Assembly: GCA_949070545.1 (NCBI GenBank)
Contig: CARTQV010000038.1
Location: 1-7,290, forward strand
DNA length: 7,290 nucleotides
Reading direction: 5' to 3'
From: an uncultured Candidatus Saccharibacteria bacterium
GTDB lineage: Bacteria > Patescibacteriota > Saccharimonadia > Saccharimonadales > Saccharimonadaceae
A program made the translations under genes and the position numbers. Shown here piece by piece: positions 1-5,941 of this stretch. A model generated the notes under the pieces. That model was not told where the DNA came from. It saw nothing but the letters and a program-made list of their open reading frames with translations, and made no database searches. Numbering within the stretch: position 1 is the first letter of the stretch; each line of letters begins with the position of its first letter.

Positions 1-17
1 AACAAGCTAATTATATA

Positions 18-248
18 ATGACGGAGACTCAGTTTCAGAATCTGAGCAATCGTATCGAGGATCTCGGCGGAACGATTCGTGACGAGAGGCCTTATTTTCG
101 GGTGAAGCTGCCAAAGAAAAAACAACTCGGCCAGAAAGAGTATTTGGTGCTCGCAAACAGAGTCGAGCTGATGAAACTAACGGCAAAACTCACGAAGCTT
201 GAAGAACGTTTTCATCGGCATCACGAGACAGAATCCCCTGGCTCCTAG
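18..248 (+). CDS. Small charged hypothetical protein (76 aa)
   Basis: I do not recognise the family. The 76-residue product is soluble, highly charged and without a signal peptide or membrane segment. Its second half (about residues 45-70, with VELMKLTAKLTKLEERF) should form an amphipathic helix or short coiled coil ending in a His-rich stretch (FHRHH). The middle carries a basic patch KLPKKKQ. Reality is supported by a strong plus-strand terminator that begins inside its last codons. The start is less sure: no Shine-Dalgarno precedes the ATG, a TATAAT overlaps the ATG itself (14-19), and only 17 upstream bases are visible. A GTG at about residue 29 is an alternative start. It converges on ruvB with a 4-bp gap and is not in its operon. 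Confidence 0.6.
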   Translation: MTETQFQNLSNRIEDLGGTIRDERPYFRVKLPKKKQLGQKEYLVLANRVELMKLTAKLTKLEERFHRHHETESPGS

Positions 249-271
249 GAAACTAGGGGCTGATTTTTTTT
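240..271 (+). terminator. Intrinsic terminator overlapping two convergent stop codons
   Basis: A 9-bp stem (240-248 with 253-261, including two G-U pairs) is closed by a GAAA tetraloop (249-252). Two bases later come eight T residues (264-271), a classic rho-independent terminator for the plus-strand gene. The 5' arm contains that gene's TAG stop (246-248) and the 3' arm contains the ruvB stop on the other strand (253-255). The T-run is also the complement of the final Lys codons of ruvB. In the minus direction no T-run follows, so it should not end ruvB transcripts by the usual mechanism. Confidence 0.85.
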
Positions 272-1308
272 AGATGTTCCCTGGCCTTCAAAGTCACAGC
301 ACGTCCGCGTGGAGTGCGCTCAATCAACCCGAGTTGCAAAAGATAAGGCTCGTAATAATCTTCGATTGTGGCTGCTTCGTCGCCAGTCAAGGCCGCAATA
401 GTGTTCAGCCCGACTGGGCGGTCACCATAATTTTCAAGCATGAGCTCGAGCATGTTGCGATCGGCCGGATCGAGACCGAGTTCATCAACTTCCATCATCT
501 CGAGAGCCGCTTGCGCTAAATCGACGTTGATAAAACCGTCACCATTCACATCAGCGTAGTCACGCACACGCTTTGTTAAGCGGTTGGCGATACGCGGAGT
601 GAGACGTGAACGTGTTGCAAGCAAACTAGTCGCTTCAGGCGCGATGCCCGTTCCGAGTAGCCCGGCCGTGCGGGTGATAATTTTTTCGATTTCGTTGACT
701 TTATAATATTCCAAACGATGAATCAACCCAAAACGGTCACGCAAAGGCCCAGCAAGCGATCCAGTGCGAGTTGTGGCGCCGATGACCGTGAATTTCGGCA
801 AATCAAGTCGCACCGAACGCGCAGCTGGACCTTTACCGATTACAATGTCGAGCTTACAATCTTCCATCGCAGAATACAGAATTTCCTCAACCGCACGGCG
901 CAGACGATGAATCTCGTCAATAAATAATACGTCTCCGTCCTGCAAATTCGTCAAAATCGAGGCGAGATCGCCCGCGCGTTCAATCGCAGGACCGCTCGTC
1001 ACGCGCAGATTCGCGCCCATTTCACGAGCAATCACATTCGCCATGGTGGTTTTTCCAAGGCCCGGTGGGCCATACAACAAAACGTGATCAAGCGTCGTGC
1101 CGTCATCACGCTTTTTCACGGCGTCAATCGCGAGCTTCAAGTTCGTCTTCAAACGCTCTTGACCAATATAATCCGCAAAACTAAGCGGGCGCAAAGAAAC
1201 TTCTTCGGCCTGCTCAGCTAGATCATCAGCTTTGTTATCGACTAAACGATGCCTCTCGGCGCTCGCTTCAATGACATCTTTTGGATCGACTTGTCGCTCA
1301 ATGCCCAT
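253..1308 (-). CDS. ruvB: Holliday junction branch migration DNA helicase RuvB
   Basis: RuvB is the hexameric AAA+ motor that, with RuvA, drives branch migration of Holliday junctions in recombinational repair, in the cytoplasm. The 351 residues match the family length. Visible in order: LRPLSFADYIGQ (39-50), Walker A GPPGLGKTT (80-88), Walker B with DEIH (131-134), sensor 1 GATTR (177-181), arginine finger in GPLRDRFG (R190), sensor 2 in PRIANRL (238-244) and the C-terminal winged helix (about 315-345, YEPYLLQLGLIERTPRGR). Residue 236 is Leu where most RuvBs have Gly (SRGTPRIAN), and the N-terminal tail before LRP is somewhat long. The gene starts 8 bp after rubrerythrin without a Shine-Dalgarno. 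A TTGAAA-N17-TAGAAT promoter places transcription start at or near the ATG. ruvA and ruvC are not in the window. Confidence 0.97.
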   Translation of the reverse strand: MGIERQVDPKDVIEASAERHRLVDNKADDLAEQAEEVSLRPLSFADYIGQERLKTNLKLAIDAVKKRDDGTTLDHVLLYGPPGLGKTTMANVIAREMGANLRVTSGPAIERAGDLASILTNLQDGDVLFIDEIHRLRRAVEEILYSAMEDCKLDIVIGKGPAARSVRLDLPKFTVIGATTRTGSLAGPLRDRFGLIHRLEYYKVNEIEKIITRTAGLLGTGIAPEATSLLATRSRLTPRIANRLTKRVRDYADVNGDGFINVDLAQAALEMMEVDELGLDPADRNMLELMLENYGDRPVGLNTIAALTGDEAATIEDYYEPYLLQLGLIERTPRGRAVTLKAREHLKKISP

Positions 1309-1313
1309 TCGTG

Positions 1314-1342
1314 ATTCTAATAATTCTCGGCGTTAATTTCAA
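1314..1342 (-). promoter_or_regulatory. Putative ruvB promoter inside the rubrerythrin 3' end (leaderless geometry)
   Basis: On the minus strand, TTGAAA (1342-1337) is followed after exactly 17 bases by TAGAAT (1319-1314). Each is a 5/6 match to the sigma-70 consensus. The -10 contains the rubrerythrin TAG stop. Only five bases (CACGA) separate it from the ruvB ATG at 1308, so the expected start point is at or next to the A of ATG. With no Shine-Dalgarno before ruvB, this suggests a leaderless transcript. It is prediction only; co-transcription from the rubrerythrin promoter remains possible. Confidence 0.55.
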
Positions 1343-1865
1343 AGAAAGCCTGAGGATGTGCGCAGACTGGGCACGTTTCAGGAGCTTCTTCGCCAGTATA
1401 AACATAACCACAGTTGCGACATTTCCAAACTGTTACCTTGTCACTCTTGAAGACAACATCGTGTTCAACTTCGTTGTGAAGCCTGAGATAGCGTTCTTCG
1501 TGTAATTTCTCGATTGCGGCAACTTGCTCAAACTTCTCGGCGATTTCATCGTAACCTTCCTCGCGCGCTTCTTTCGCGAAGTCTTCATACATAGTGGTCC
1601 ATTCGTAATTTTCACCTTGCGCAGCTGCTTCGAGATTCTCGGACGTCGTTCCAACCGCACCACCATGCAAAAGTTTGTACCAAATCTTAGCGTGTTCTTT
1701 TTCGTTGTGAGAAGTTTCGTCAAAAATGCTACTGATTTGTTCATAGCCATCTTTTTTCGCGCGTGAGGCGAAATATTGGTATTTAATCGCGGCTTGGGAT
1801 TCACCTGCGAAAGCTGCTTCAAGATTTTTCCAAGTTTTGCTGGATTTTTCTAGTTCTTTTGCCAT
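1317..1865 (-). CDS. Rubrerythrin (diiron ferritin-like domain plus rubredoxin domain)
   Basis: Rubrerythrin is a cytoplasmic non-haem iron peroxidase that reduces H2O2 to water, with electrons passed through its rubredoxin centre; it is typical of anaerobes and microaerophiles. At 182 residues it is close to the classic length. The four-helix ferritin-like domain shows the diiron ligands: E22 in AGES, ExxH at 55-58 (EKEH), ENYE at 85-88 and ExxH at 119-122 (EKLH). The C-terminal rubredoxin domain has the four Fe ligands CRNC (149-152) and CPVC (165-168). The start is fixed by AAGGAG four bases before ATG. It has its own extended -10 promoter with an overlapping palindrome. Its stop lies 8 bp before ruvB. 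No residue is missing, so it should be active. Confidence 0.95.
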   Translation of the reverse strand: MAKELEKSSKTWKNLEAAFAGESQAAIKYQYFASRAKKDGYEQISSIFDETSHNEKEHAKIWYKLLHGGAVGTTSENLEAAAQGENYEWTTMYEDFAKEAREEGYDEIAEKFEQVAAIEKLHEERYLRLHNEVEHDVVFKSDKVTVWKCRNCGYVYTGEEAPETCPVCAHPQAFFEINAENY

Positions 1866-1869
1866 AACA

Positions 1870-1900
1870 CTCCTTTTTAATACTATAAATAGTATAGCAT
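1870..1900 (-). promoter_or_regulatory. Rubrerythrin promoter (extended -10) and ribosome binding site
   Basis: On the minus strand TGCTATACT (1899-1891) is an extended -10 with 5/6 match in the hexamer. Transcription should begin near 1884, giving a leader of roughly 20 bases that holds AAGGAG (1875-1870), four bases before the ATG. No good -35 is seen at 17 bp. The promoter sits in the 44-bp gap after murD, so rubrerythrin can be expressed apart from the wall genes. Confidence 0.65.
1880..1895. promoter_or_regulatory. Candidate operator: 7-2-7 perfect inverted repeat
   Basis: ATACTAT-AA-ATAGTAT is a perfect 7-bp inverted repeat with a 2-bp centre. It overlaps the last bases of the rubrerythrin -10 and the predicted start point, a position where a bound repressor would block transcription. 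The A/T-rich arms recall PerR/Fur-type boxes, but the PerR consensus is a 7-1-7 with other bases, so no regulator is named. The repeat could also be chance in A/T-rich promoter DNA. Confidence 0.45.
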
Positions 1901-1909
1901 AAATTGAAG

Positions 1910-3256
1910 CTAAGCTGTAGCCCTCGCGAGCTTCTGAAAGCGGTCACCTTTTTCTTCAAAATTTTTGAACTCGCCGTAGCTCGCGGCAGCAGGAGAAAGC
2001 AAGCAGGTTCCGCCTTTGTTGGTGAGGGCTTTCGCGAGCTGCACAGCCTCTTCTAAGTTTTTTGCGAAATGCACATTTTCTTTTCCTAACAATTCTCCGA
2101 GCTTACGTCCAGTTTCGGACATACAGATGATGTGCGGGACTTGCCCGGAGCCCAGAAACTCTGCCAGCGGGGATTGGTCAACACCGCGGTCCATACCCCC
2201 GACGATCAAAGTATCAACGCGCCCTAGGGCTTTCACGGCTTCGATCGTTGCCATCGGGACGGTACCAATGGCGTTGTCATAATATTTCACACCGTCGAAT
2301 TCACCGACAAATTCCAAACGGTGGCGCAAAGTTTTGAAGTTGGCTACTGATTGACTAGCCTGCGCGAGATCTAAGCCCAAAATCCATGCTACAACCATTG
2401 CAAAAATAATATTATGCAAATTATATTCACCGAGCAACTGACGAGAAGCAGATGTGTCATAAATCACTTCATCATCCAAAAACACTTTCCCATCGTGCAA
2501 AAATACCTTCGCGTCTTCACTCAAAAAGCTCACACCAAACGTTTCGGCTTTTGGTGCATCGACCATTTCTCGCAAAACTATATCATCGGTATTATAAACT
2601 AAGAAATCGCCCGTGGATTGGTATTTATAAATATTACATTTCGCAGCAGCATAATCGTGAAAAGAGCGATAATGGTCGAGGTGTTCCTCATAAACGTTCA
2701 AAAGCACAGCGATATGCGGTGAATGGCGGGCATATTCAAGTTGATGTGAAGAAATCTCGAGCACTACGGTCAACTTCGAGTTCAATTCACCGAGATGTTC
2801 GAAAATTGGCGTGCCGATGTTGCCGAGCAGAAGGCTCGGAATACTTTGGTCCTGCAAAATTTGATAAATCAATGAGCTAGTCGTGCTTTTCCCTTTCGTG
2901 CCAGTTACGCCGATGGTCTGAAAATCAGCAAAAGCCAAGGTTAGCTCGAGTTGGGAACTGATCTTTTCGTCAAAAGCGCTCGTGTCGATGTCTTTCAGAG
3001 AAATACCAGGCGATTTCATGATGAGATCACAGCTTTCAAAATGCGAAAGATAATCTTCGCCCAGGAAACAAGTTAGATTCTCGTCAGTAGCTAAATCTGG
3101 ATTTTGCTTCAGCAAATCAGAGTTCTGGTCCGCAATTAAAATCTCTTTTTCGGGAAATGTTTTGCGCAAAACATCATACGTTGATCTTCCCTCGCGCCCA
3201 AAACCGAGGATCAAAACTTTTTTCTCGCGGAAGAATTCGACTAGGCGCTCATACAT
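1910..3256 (-). CDS. murD: UDP-MurNAc-L-alanine:glutamate ligase, MurD family, probably the L-Glu-adding MurD2 type
   Basis: Mur ligase that uses ATP to add glutamate to UDP-MurNAc-L-Ala in cytoplasmic peptidoglycan precursor synthesis. At 448 residues it has the normal length. Visible: N-terminal Rossmann-like domain (LILGFGREG, 15-23), KSPGIS (81-86), ATP loop GVTGTKGKSTT (116-126), EISSHQLE (167-174), EEHLDHY (190-196), the likely carbamylated Lys in AAAKCNIYK (K206), RHRLE (311-315), and C-terminal SPAAASYGEFKNF (421-433). The usual NDSKxTN motif reads YDNAIGT (326-332), so the Lys that helps bind D-Glu in classical MurD is Ile. The gene overlaps murL by 8 bp (ATG inside the murL end), with GAGG nine bases upstream. 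Known biology pairs MurL with MurD2, which takes L-Glu. The substrate call is inference from this pairing and motif; classical MurD is the alternative. Confidence 0.9.
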   Translation of the reverse strand: MYERLVEFFREKKVLILGFGREGRSTYDVLRKTFPEKEILIADQNSDLLKQNPDLATDENLTCFLGEDYLSHFESCDLIMKSPGISLKDIDTSAFDEKISSQLELTLAFADFQTIGVTGTKGKSTTSSLIYQILQDQSIPSLLLGNIGTPIFEHLGELNSKLTVVLEISSHQLEYARHSPHIAVLLNVYEEHLDHYRSFHDYAAAKCNIYKYQSTGDFLVYNTDDIVLREMVDAPKAETFGVSFLSEDAKVFLHDGKVFLDDEVIYDTSASRQLLGEYNLHNIIFAMVVAWILGLDLAQASQSVANFKTLRHRLEFVGEFDGVKYYDNAIGTVPMATIEAVKALGRVDTLIVGGMDRGVDQSPLAEFLGSGQVPHIICMSETGRKLGELLGKENVHFAKNLEEAVQLAKALTNKGGTCLLSPAAASYGEFKNFEEKGDRFQKLARATA

Positions 3257-4631
3257 TGCGGAAAACCTCGGCGCGCAAGGCGGCGTTTTGTTCAGGCGCC
3301 AAATTATTCTCGAGATTATAGCGCGCGGTCAAATCTTCGTTCGTATCAACAAGTTCACAATTTTCGGCATACCAGCTCAACAAAAACGGCAATTTCTTTC
3401 CGGCTGTTTGAAGATTCTCGATGGTCTGGCTAATGGCAAAGTTGACTTCTTCAAATGTGCCGACACAATCAAATGGTTTGTTTGCGCCTTTACCACAAAG
3501 TTCTTTAAAGGTTTTAAGCAGAGTTTCGTCGGTGAATAAATCTTTTCCGAAAATCGGCACAAGTTTTTCGGGATACAAATACGGTGCGAGGATGATGAAG
3601 GCAAAGAGACATTTCGCACAATGCCCACACCAGACCCAAGTTTCGCCTTTGCTGCCGACGTTGCAACTTTTAAAGACAGAATGATATTTCTCGAGGCGAG
3701 CAAAAATCTTTGCGATTTGGAGTTCGTTCAAGGGGCGCAGGAAGCTGAAATATTGAACTGGGGCCTTTAAATATTCCGCGGCGTAATGGTCAAAATCTTG
3801 TTCAAACTCAAAGCTTTTCGAATACTGATGATTAACTTTCAAATCGCAAACGTTCGATTCATTGGCACTAGATTCATTAGAAACGGCGATATATTTTCGG
3901 CCAGTCAAAAATGCTACAAAGTACGAGACAAAGGCAAGCATGGTTGAAAATGGCGTGTGACCATTGATAAAGCCGTCCTTGTTCAAGCGTAAAAGCTCGG
4001 AGTCAATTGTGCGCGAGATTTCAATCACATGAGCATCATCGAAACCAGCTAGCTCAGCACACGTACGCGTTACTGATTTCGGGTTTACGATCATACAATA
4101 ATCACGCTCGTGATCGAGTGGTAAAGTTTCGAGAGTGACGATGGAATCTTTACCGCCGCCAATCAAGGTAATATAACCTTCTGATGGGTCAGTAATTTCT
4201 GAATATTCGAGCCTCGGAGCATTGTCAGCGCAACTAATCTCCATGAAGCTTTTGATATCCGCCATGATACCGTTTGTATAGAACAACTCACCGAGACCAT
4301 AGAAATAGAGCTTCTTCCACCAAGCAATTTGATCCGCGTCGAGCCTTCCACAATGAATAATTACTCTTGGAGCGCAACTACTTTTCCAGTAGCTGATGAG
4401 TTCGATCAGACCGATGTGAAAAACTAGATTTTCCACAACTGTGCTATCGAGAGACTTCAAACTCAAATTTTTCTTTTTCAGGCGTAATTGCGGATGGAAC
4501 TCGGCAAGACCGGGAATTTCAAAATAAAACTCTAGTTCCACAGCTTCTGGAGTTTCATGAATTGTGTAATTATGATAATGAAACTCGGGATAAGTTTCAC
4601 GAAATTGTTTAAAATCAGCAGTTCTATTCAT
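3249..4631 (-). CDS. murL: UDP-MurNAc-L-Ala-L-Glu epimerase MurL
   Basis: MurL, described from Xanthomonas oryzae, converts the terminal L-Glu of UDP-MurNAc-L-Ala-L-Glu to D-Glu in an ATP-dependent reaction (AMP and PPi released), replacing the need for free D-Glu. The 460-residue length and architecture fit. A unique N-terminal half carries WWKKLYFYGLGELFYTNGI (104-122). A PP-loop-like nucleotide motif LIGGGKDSIVTLE (156-168) follows, then NGHTPFS (223-229), SNESSANE (251-258), and a Cys cluster C323 plus WCGHCAKC (C335, C338, C341) that looks like a metal or structural site. The start is set by AGGAG six bases before ATG, which itself overlaps the stop of the preceding gene. Immediate overlap with a MurD-family gene strongly supports the call. 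Confidence rests on recognised motifs and context, not an alignment. Confidence 0.85.
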   Translation of the reverse strand: MNRTADFKQFRETYPEFHYHNYTIHETPEAVELEFYFEIPGLAEFHPQLRLKKKNLSLKSLDSTVVENLVFHIGLIELISYWKSSCAPRVIIHCGRLDADQIAWWKKLYFYGLGELFYTNGIMADIKSFMEISCADNAPRLEYSEITDPSEGYITLIGGGKDSIVTLETLPLDHERDYCMIVNPKSVTRTCAELAGFDDAHVIEISRTIDSELLRLNKDGFINGHTPFSTMLAFVSYFVAFLTGRKYIAVSNESSANESNVCDLKVNHQYSKSFEFEQDFDHYAAEYLKAPVQYFSFLRPLNELQIAKIFARLEKYHSVFKSCNVGSKGETWVWCGHCAKCLFAFIILAPYLYPEKLVPIFGKDLFTDETLLKTFKELCGKGANKPFDCVGTFEEVNFAISQTIENLQTAGKKLPFLLSWYAENCELVDTNEDLTARYNLENNLAPEQNAALRAEVFRNV

Positions 4632-4640
4632 AATATTCTC

Positions 4641-5078
4641 CTATATACCAAACAAAAAGGTCATCCATTGTTCAAAATTGCTCCTTTCCTCACCAATATG
4701 TGCGATATTAGTATCGTCGACCTCAGCGGAATGCTTCGTCTTTGCGCTGACAGAGTTTTCTGGGAGATAGACCATTGTCTCTCCGGGTAACATTTTCCCA
4801 CGATATTTGCGCGCGGCGAGTTCTTGATATTCGTCGGAGAGATAATAAGTATTCTCGAGCTCAAGCGTTTCAACTTCGAGTTCGAGCAGAGCTTTTTCAC
4901 GTTCGCGACTGGCGAGCTCCTCGGCGAGTGTCCAGTTACGCGACATTGAAGAAATCGCACCCCACGTGAAGACAAAACATAGAACTAAGGCAAGGATTAA
5001 AATAATATTGTCAAAAATCAAAATCTCGTGTTTTAGCCGATAGTGCGACTTGCGGATTTTCGTCTTTAGCTCACCCAT
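4641..5078 (-). CDS. FtsB/DivIC-like septum formation initiator protein
   Basis: Bitopic membrane protein of the FtsB/DivIC type, expected to join FtsL and FtsQ/DivIB analogues at the septum and help activate wall synthesis. Of 145 residues, a basic cytoplasmic N-terminus (1-18, KTKIRKSHYRLKH) precedes one transmembrane helix (about 21-45). A coiled coil (about 48-77, with repeated EELASRERE/LELEVETLELE) follows, then the family signature YLSDEYQELAARKYRGK...PGETMVYLPE (79-107). The C-terminus adds a linker and an aromatic tail NFEQWMTFLFG (134-144). It lies 9 bp upstream of murL, placing division and precursor synthesis in one unit. No Shine-Dalgarno precedes the ATG; an extended -10 ends six bases before it. 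FtsL is the alternative, but the PGE motif favours FtsB/DivIC. Confidence 0.82.
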   Translation of the reverse strand: MGELKTKIRKSHYRLKHEILIFDNIILILALVLCFVFTWGAISSMSRNWTLAEELASREREKALLELEVETLELENTYYLSDEYQELAARKYRGKMLPGETMVYLPENSVSAKTKHSAEVDDTNIAHIGEERSNFEQWMTFLFGI

Positions 5079-5084
5079 ATATAT

Positions 5085-5093
5085 ATTATAACA
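5085..5093 (-). promoter_or_regulatory. Extended -10 promoter of the ftsB-like/murL/murD operon (leaderless geometry)
   Basis: Minus-strand TGTTATAAT (5093-5085) is a perfect extended -10 in the 18-bp gap after the membrane protein gene. Six bases (ATATAT) separate it from the ATG at 5078, so transcription should start at or very near the start codon. No Shine-Dalgarno and no clear -35 are visible, both consistent with a leaderless, extended -10 promoter. Confidence 0.6.
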
Positions 5094-5096
5094 TAT

Positions 5097-5873
5097 CTAG
5101 GAGATAAGGATTTGACGGACGCGAGAATATTTCTTCGGGTCTGAGAGATAGAGGTATTCGACGACACCGAAAATGACGGCACCAACTAGACCGACAAAGA
5201 GATCGCTCATCGTATCGTAGAGTCCGACGTCGAGGTAGCCGTCGAAGCCTGCCAACTCGCGCCCATCTGACGCATAGATTTTTGTCTGGGCGATGTTCCT
5301 GATTTTTAGGACCTTGTCGCCCTGACTCGATCCGAGGCTGACGGTGCGAATTTCAGTCAAGCGCGTGTCCTTTTGCATGTCGGTTTGGAGGATAACGTCA
5401 GAGCCGTATTCGACCATTTCCCAGACAACACCGACTGCCAAAGCGAAACAAAGTGGCATGATGAGCGCAAACGCAAGGGAGAACTTTTTTGGATCAAGTT
5501 TCTTGTTCAGCAAAGTCAACAAAGAAAAGCCGACGGAAGCGGCAACAAAACCGCTAACGACATGAAGGATGATATCCCAAATCGGGAAAAGTTGGTAGAA
5601 ATTGCCGAGCTCACCGAGTATTTCGGCGGCAAAAATAAAGACAAAAACGATAACAAGAAGACCGCTCGGGATCTTCACACGAAAAACCGACGAAATGAAA
5701 TAGGGCAGAGCAAACAAAAACATCGTAAGGAGACAGAGCCCGACTTCTTTCAGGTTACCCGAGAAAAGTTCAAAAACAAGACAAACAAAAGCGACTCCCT
5801 GCATGACAAAGAAAAGTGTTGTGGTGGCTTTTTCTTTCTGATAGAGTTTTTTGAAATATTGCACGATTTTCAT
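5097..5873 (-). CDS. Six-helix membrane protein related to the YjdF/DUF2238 group
   Basis: Function unknown. The 258-residue protein has about six membrane helices: 20-37, 43-62, 71-89, 100-122, 132-150 and 222-243. Polar residues within or beside the helices form a pattern I associate with YjdF/DUF2238-type proteins: WDIILHVVSG (D100, H104), WEMVEYGSD (W151, E152, E155, D159), TDMQKD (164-169) and YDTMSDL (D220, D224). They could form a metal or catalytic site in the membrane, but this is inference. Between helices 5 and 6 a roughly 55-residue loop looks beta-rich and ends GYLDVGLYDTM. I recall similar DMQKD/GYLD-x-G proteins in Firmicutes. ATG is supported by AGGA six bases upstream and an extended -10 further up. 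It is 18 bp upstream of the ftsB-like gene and could read into that operon. Confidence 0.75.
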   Translation of the reverse strand: MKIVQYFKKLYQKEKATTTLFFVMQGVAFVCLVFELFSGNLKEVGLCLLTMFLFALPYFISSVFRVKIPSGLLVIVFVFIFAAEILGELGNFYQLFPIWDIILHVVSGFVAASVGFSLLTLLNKKLDPKKFSLAFALIMPLCFALAVGVVWEMVEYGSDVILQTDMQKDTRLTEIRTVSLGSSQGDKVLKIRNIAQTKIYASDGRELAGFDGYLDVGLYDTMSDLFVGLVGAVIFGVVEYLYLSDPKKYSRVRQILIS

Positions 5874-5889
5874 AACTAGTCCTATATTG

Positions 5890-5898
5890 ATTTTAGCA
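5890..5898 (-). promoter_or_regulatory. Extended -10 promoter of the membrane protein gene
   Basis: Minus-strand TGCTAAAAT (5898-5890) is an extended -10 (5/6 hexamer match). It predicts a start near 5883 and a leader of about ten bases. AGGA (5883-5880) then lies at the very 5' end of the leader, six bases before ATG 5873. The -35 position at 17 bp reads TTCGCC, a weak match. It is back to back with the tRNA promoter about 25 bp away. Confidence 0.5.
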
Positions 5899-5922
5899 CT
5901 TTCTAAACGAAAGGCGAAGAGG

Positions 5923-5931
5923 TGTTATAAT
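5923..5931 (+). promoter_or_regulatory. tRNA promoter (extended -10)
   Basis: TGTTATAAT is a perfect extended -10 ending ten bases before the mature tRNA 5' end at 5942, so the primary transcript would carry only a few leader bases. No good -35 is seen at 17-18 bp (CTAAAC/TCTAAA). It diverges from the membrane protein promoter. Confidence 0.7.
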
Positions 5932-5941
5932 GTAAGGTAAT

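Noticed and set aside
1433..1822. Minus-strand open frame of 129 codons overlapping rubrerythrin
   Set aside because: A different frame of the rubrerythrin gene, whose own frame has all metal ligands intact; composition is low-quality and Lys/Arg-rich.
2452..2880. Plus-strand open frame of 142 codons within murD
   Set aside because: Antisense to a complete MurD-family gene; His/Arg/Ser-rich with no domain features.
5373..5879. Plus-strand open frame of 168 codons
   Set aside because: Antisense shadow of the membrane protein gene; Lys/Asn/Asp-heavy composition, no ribosome binding site and no family resemblance.
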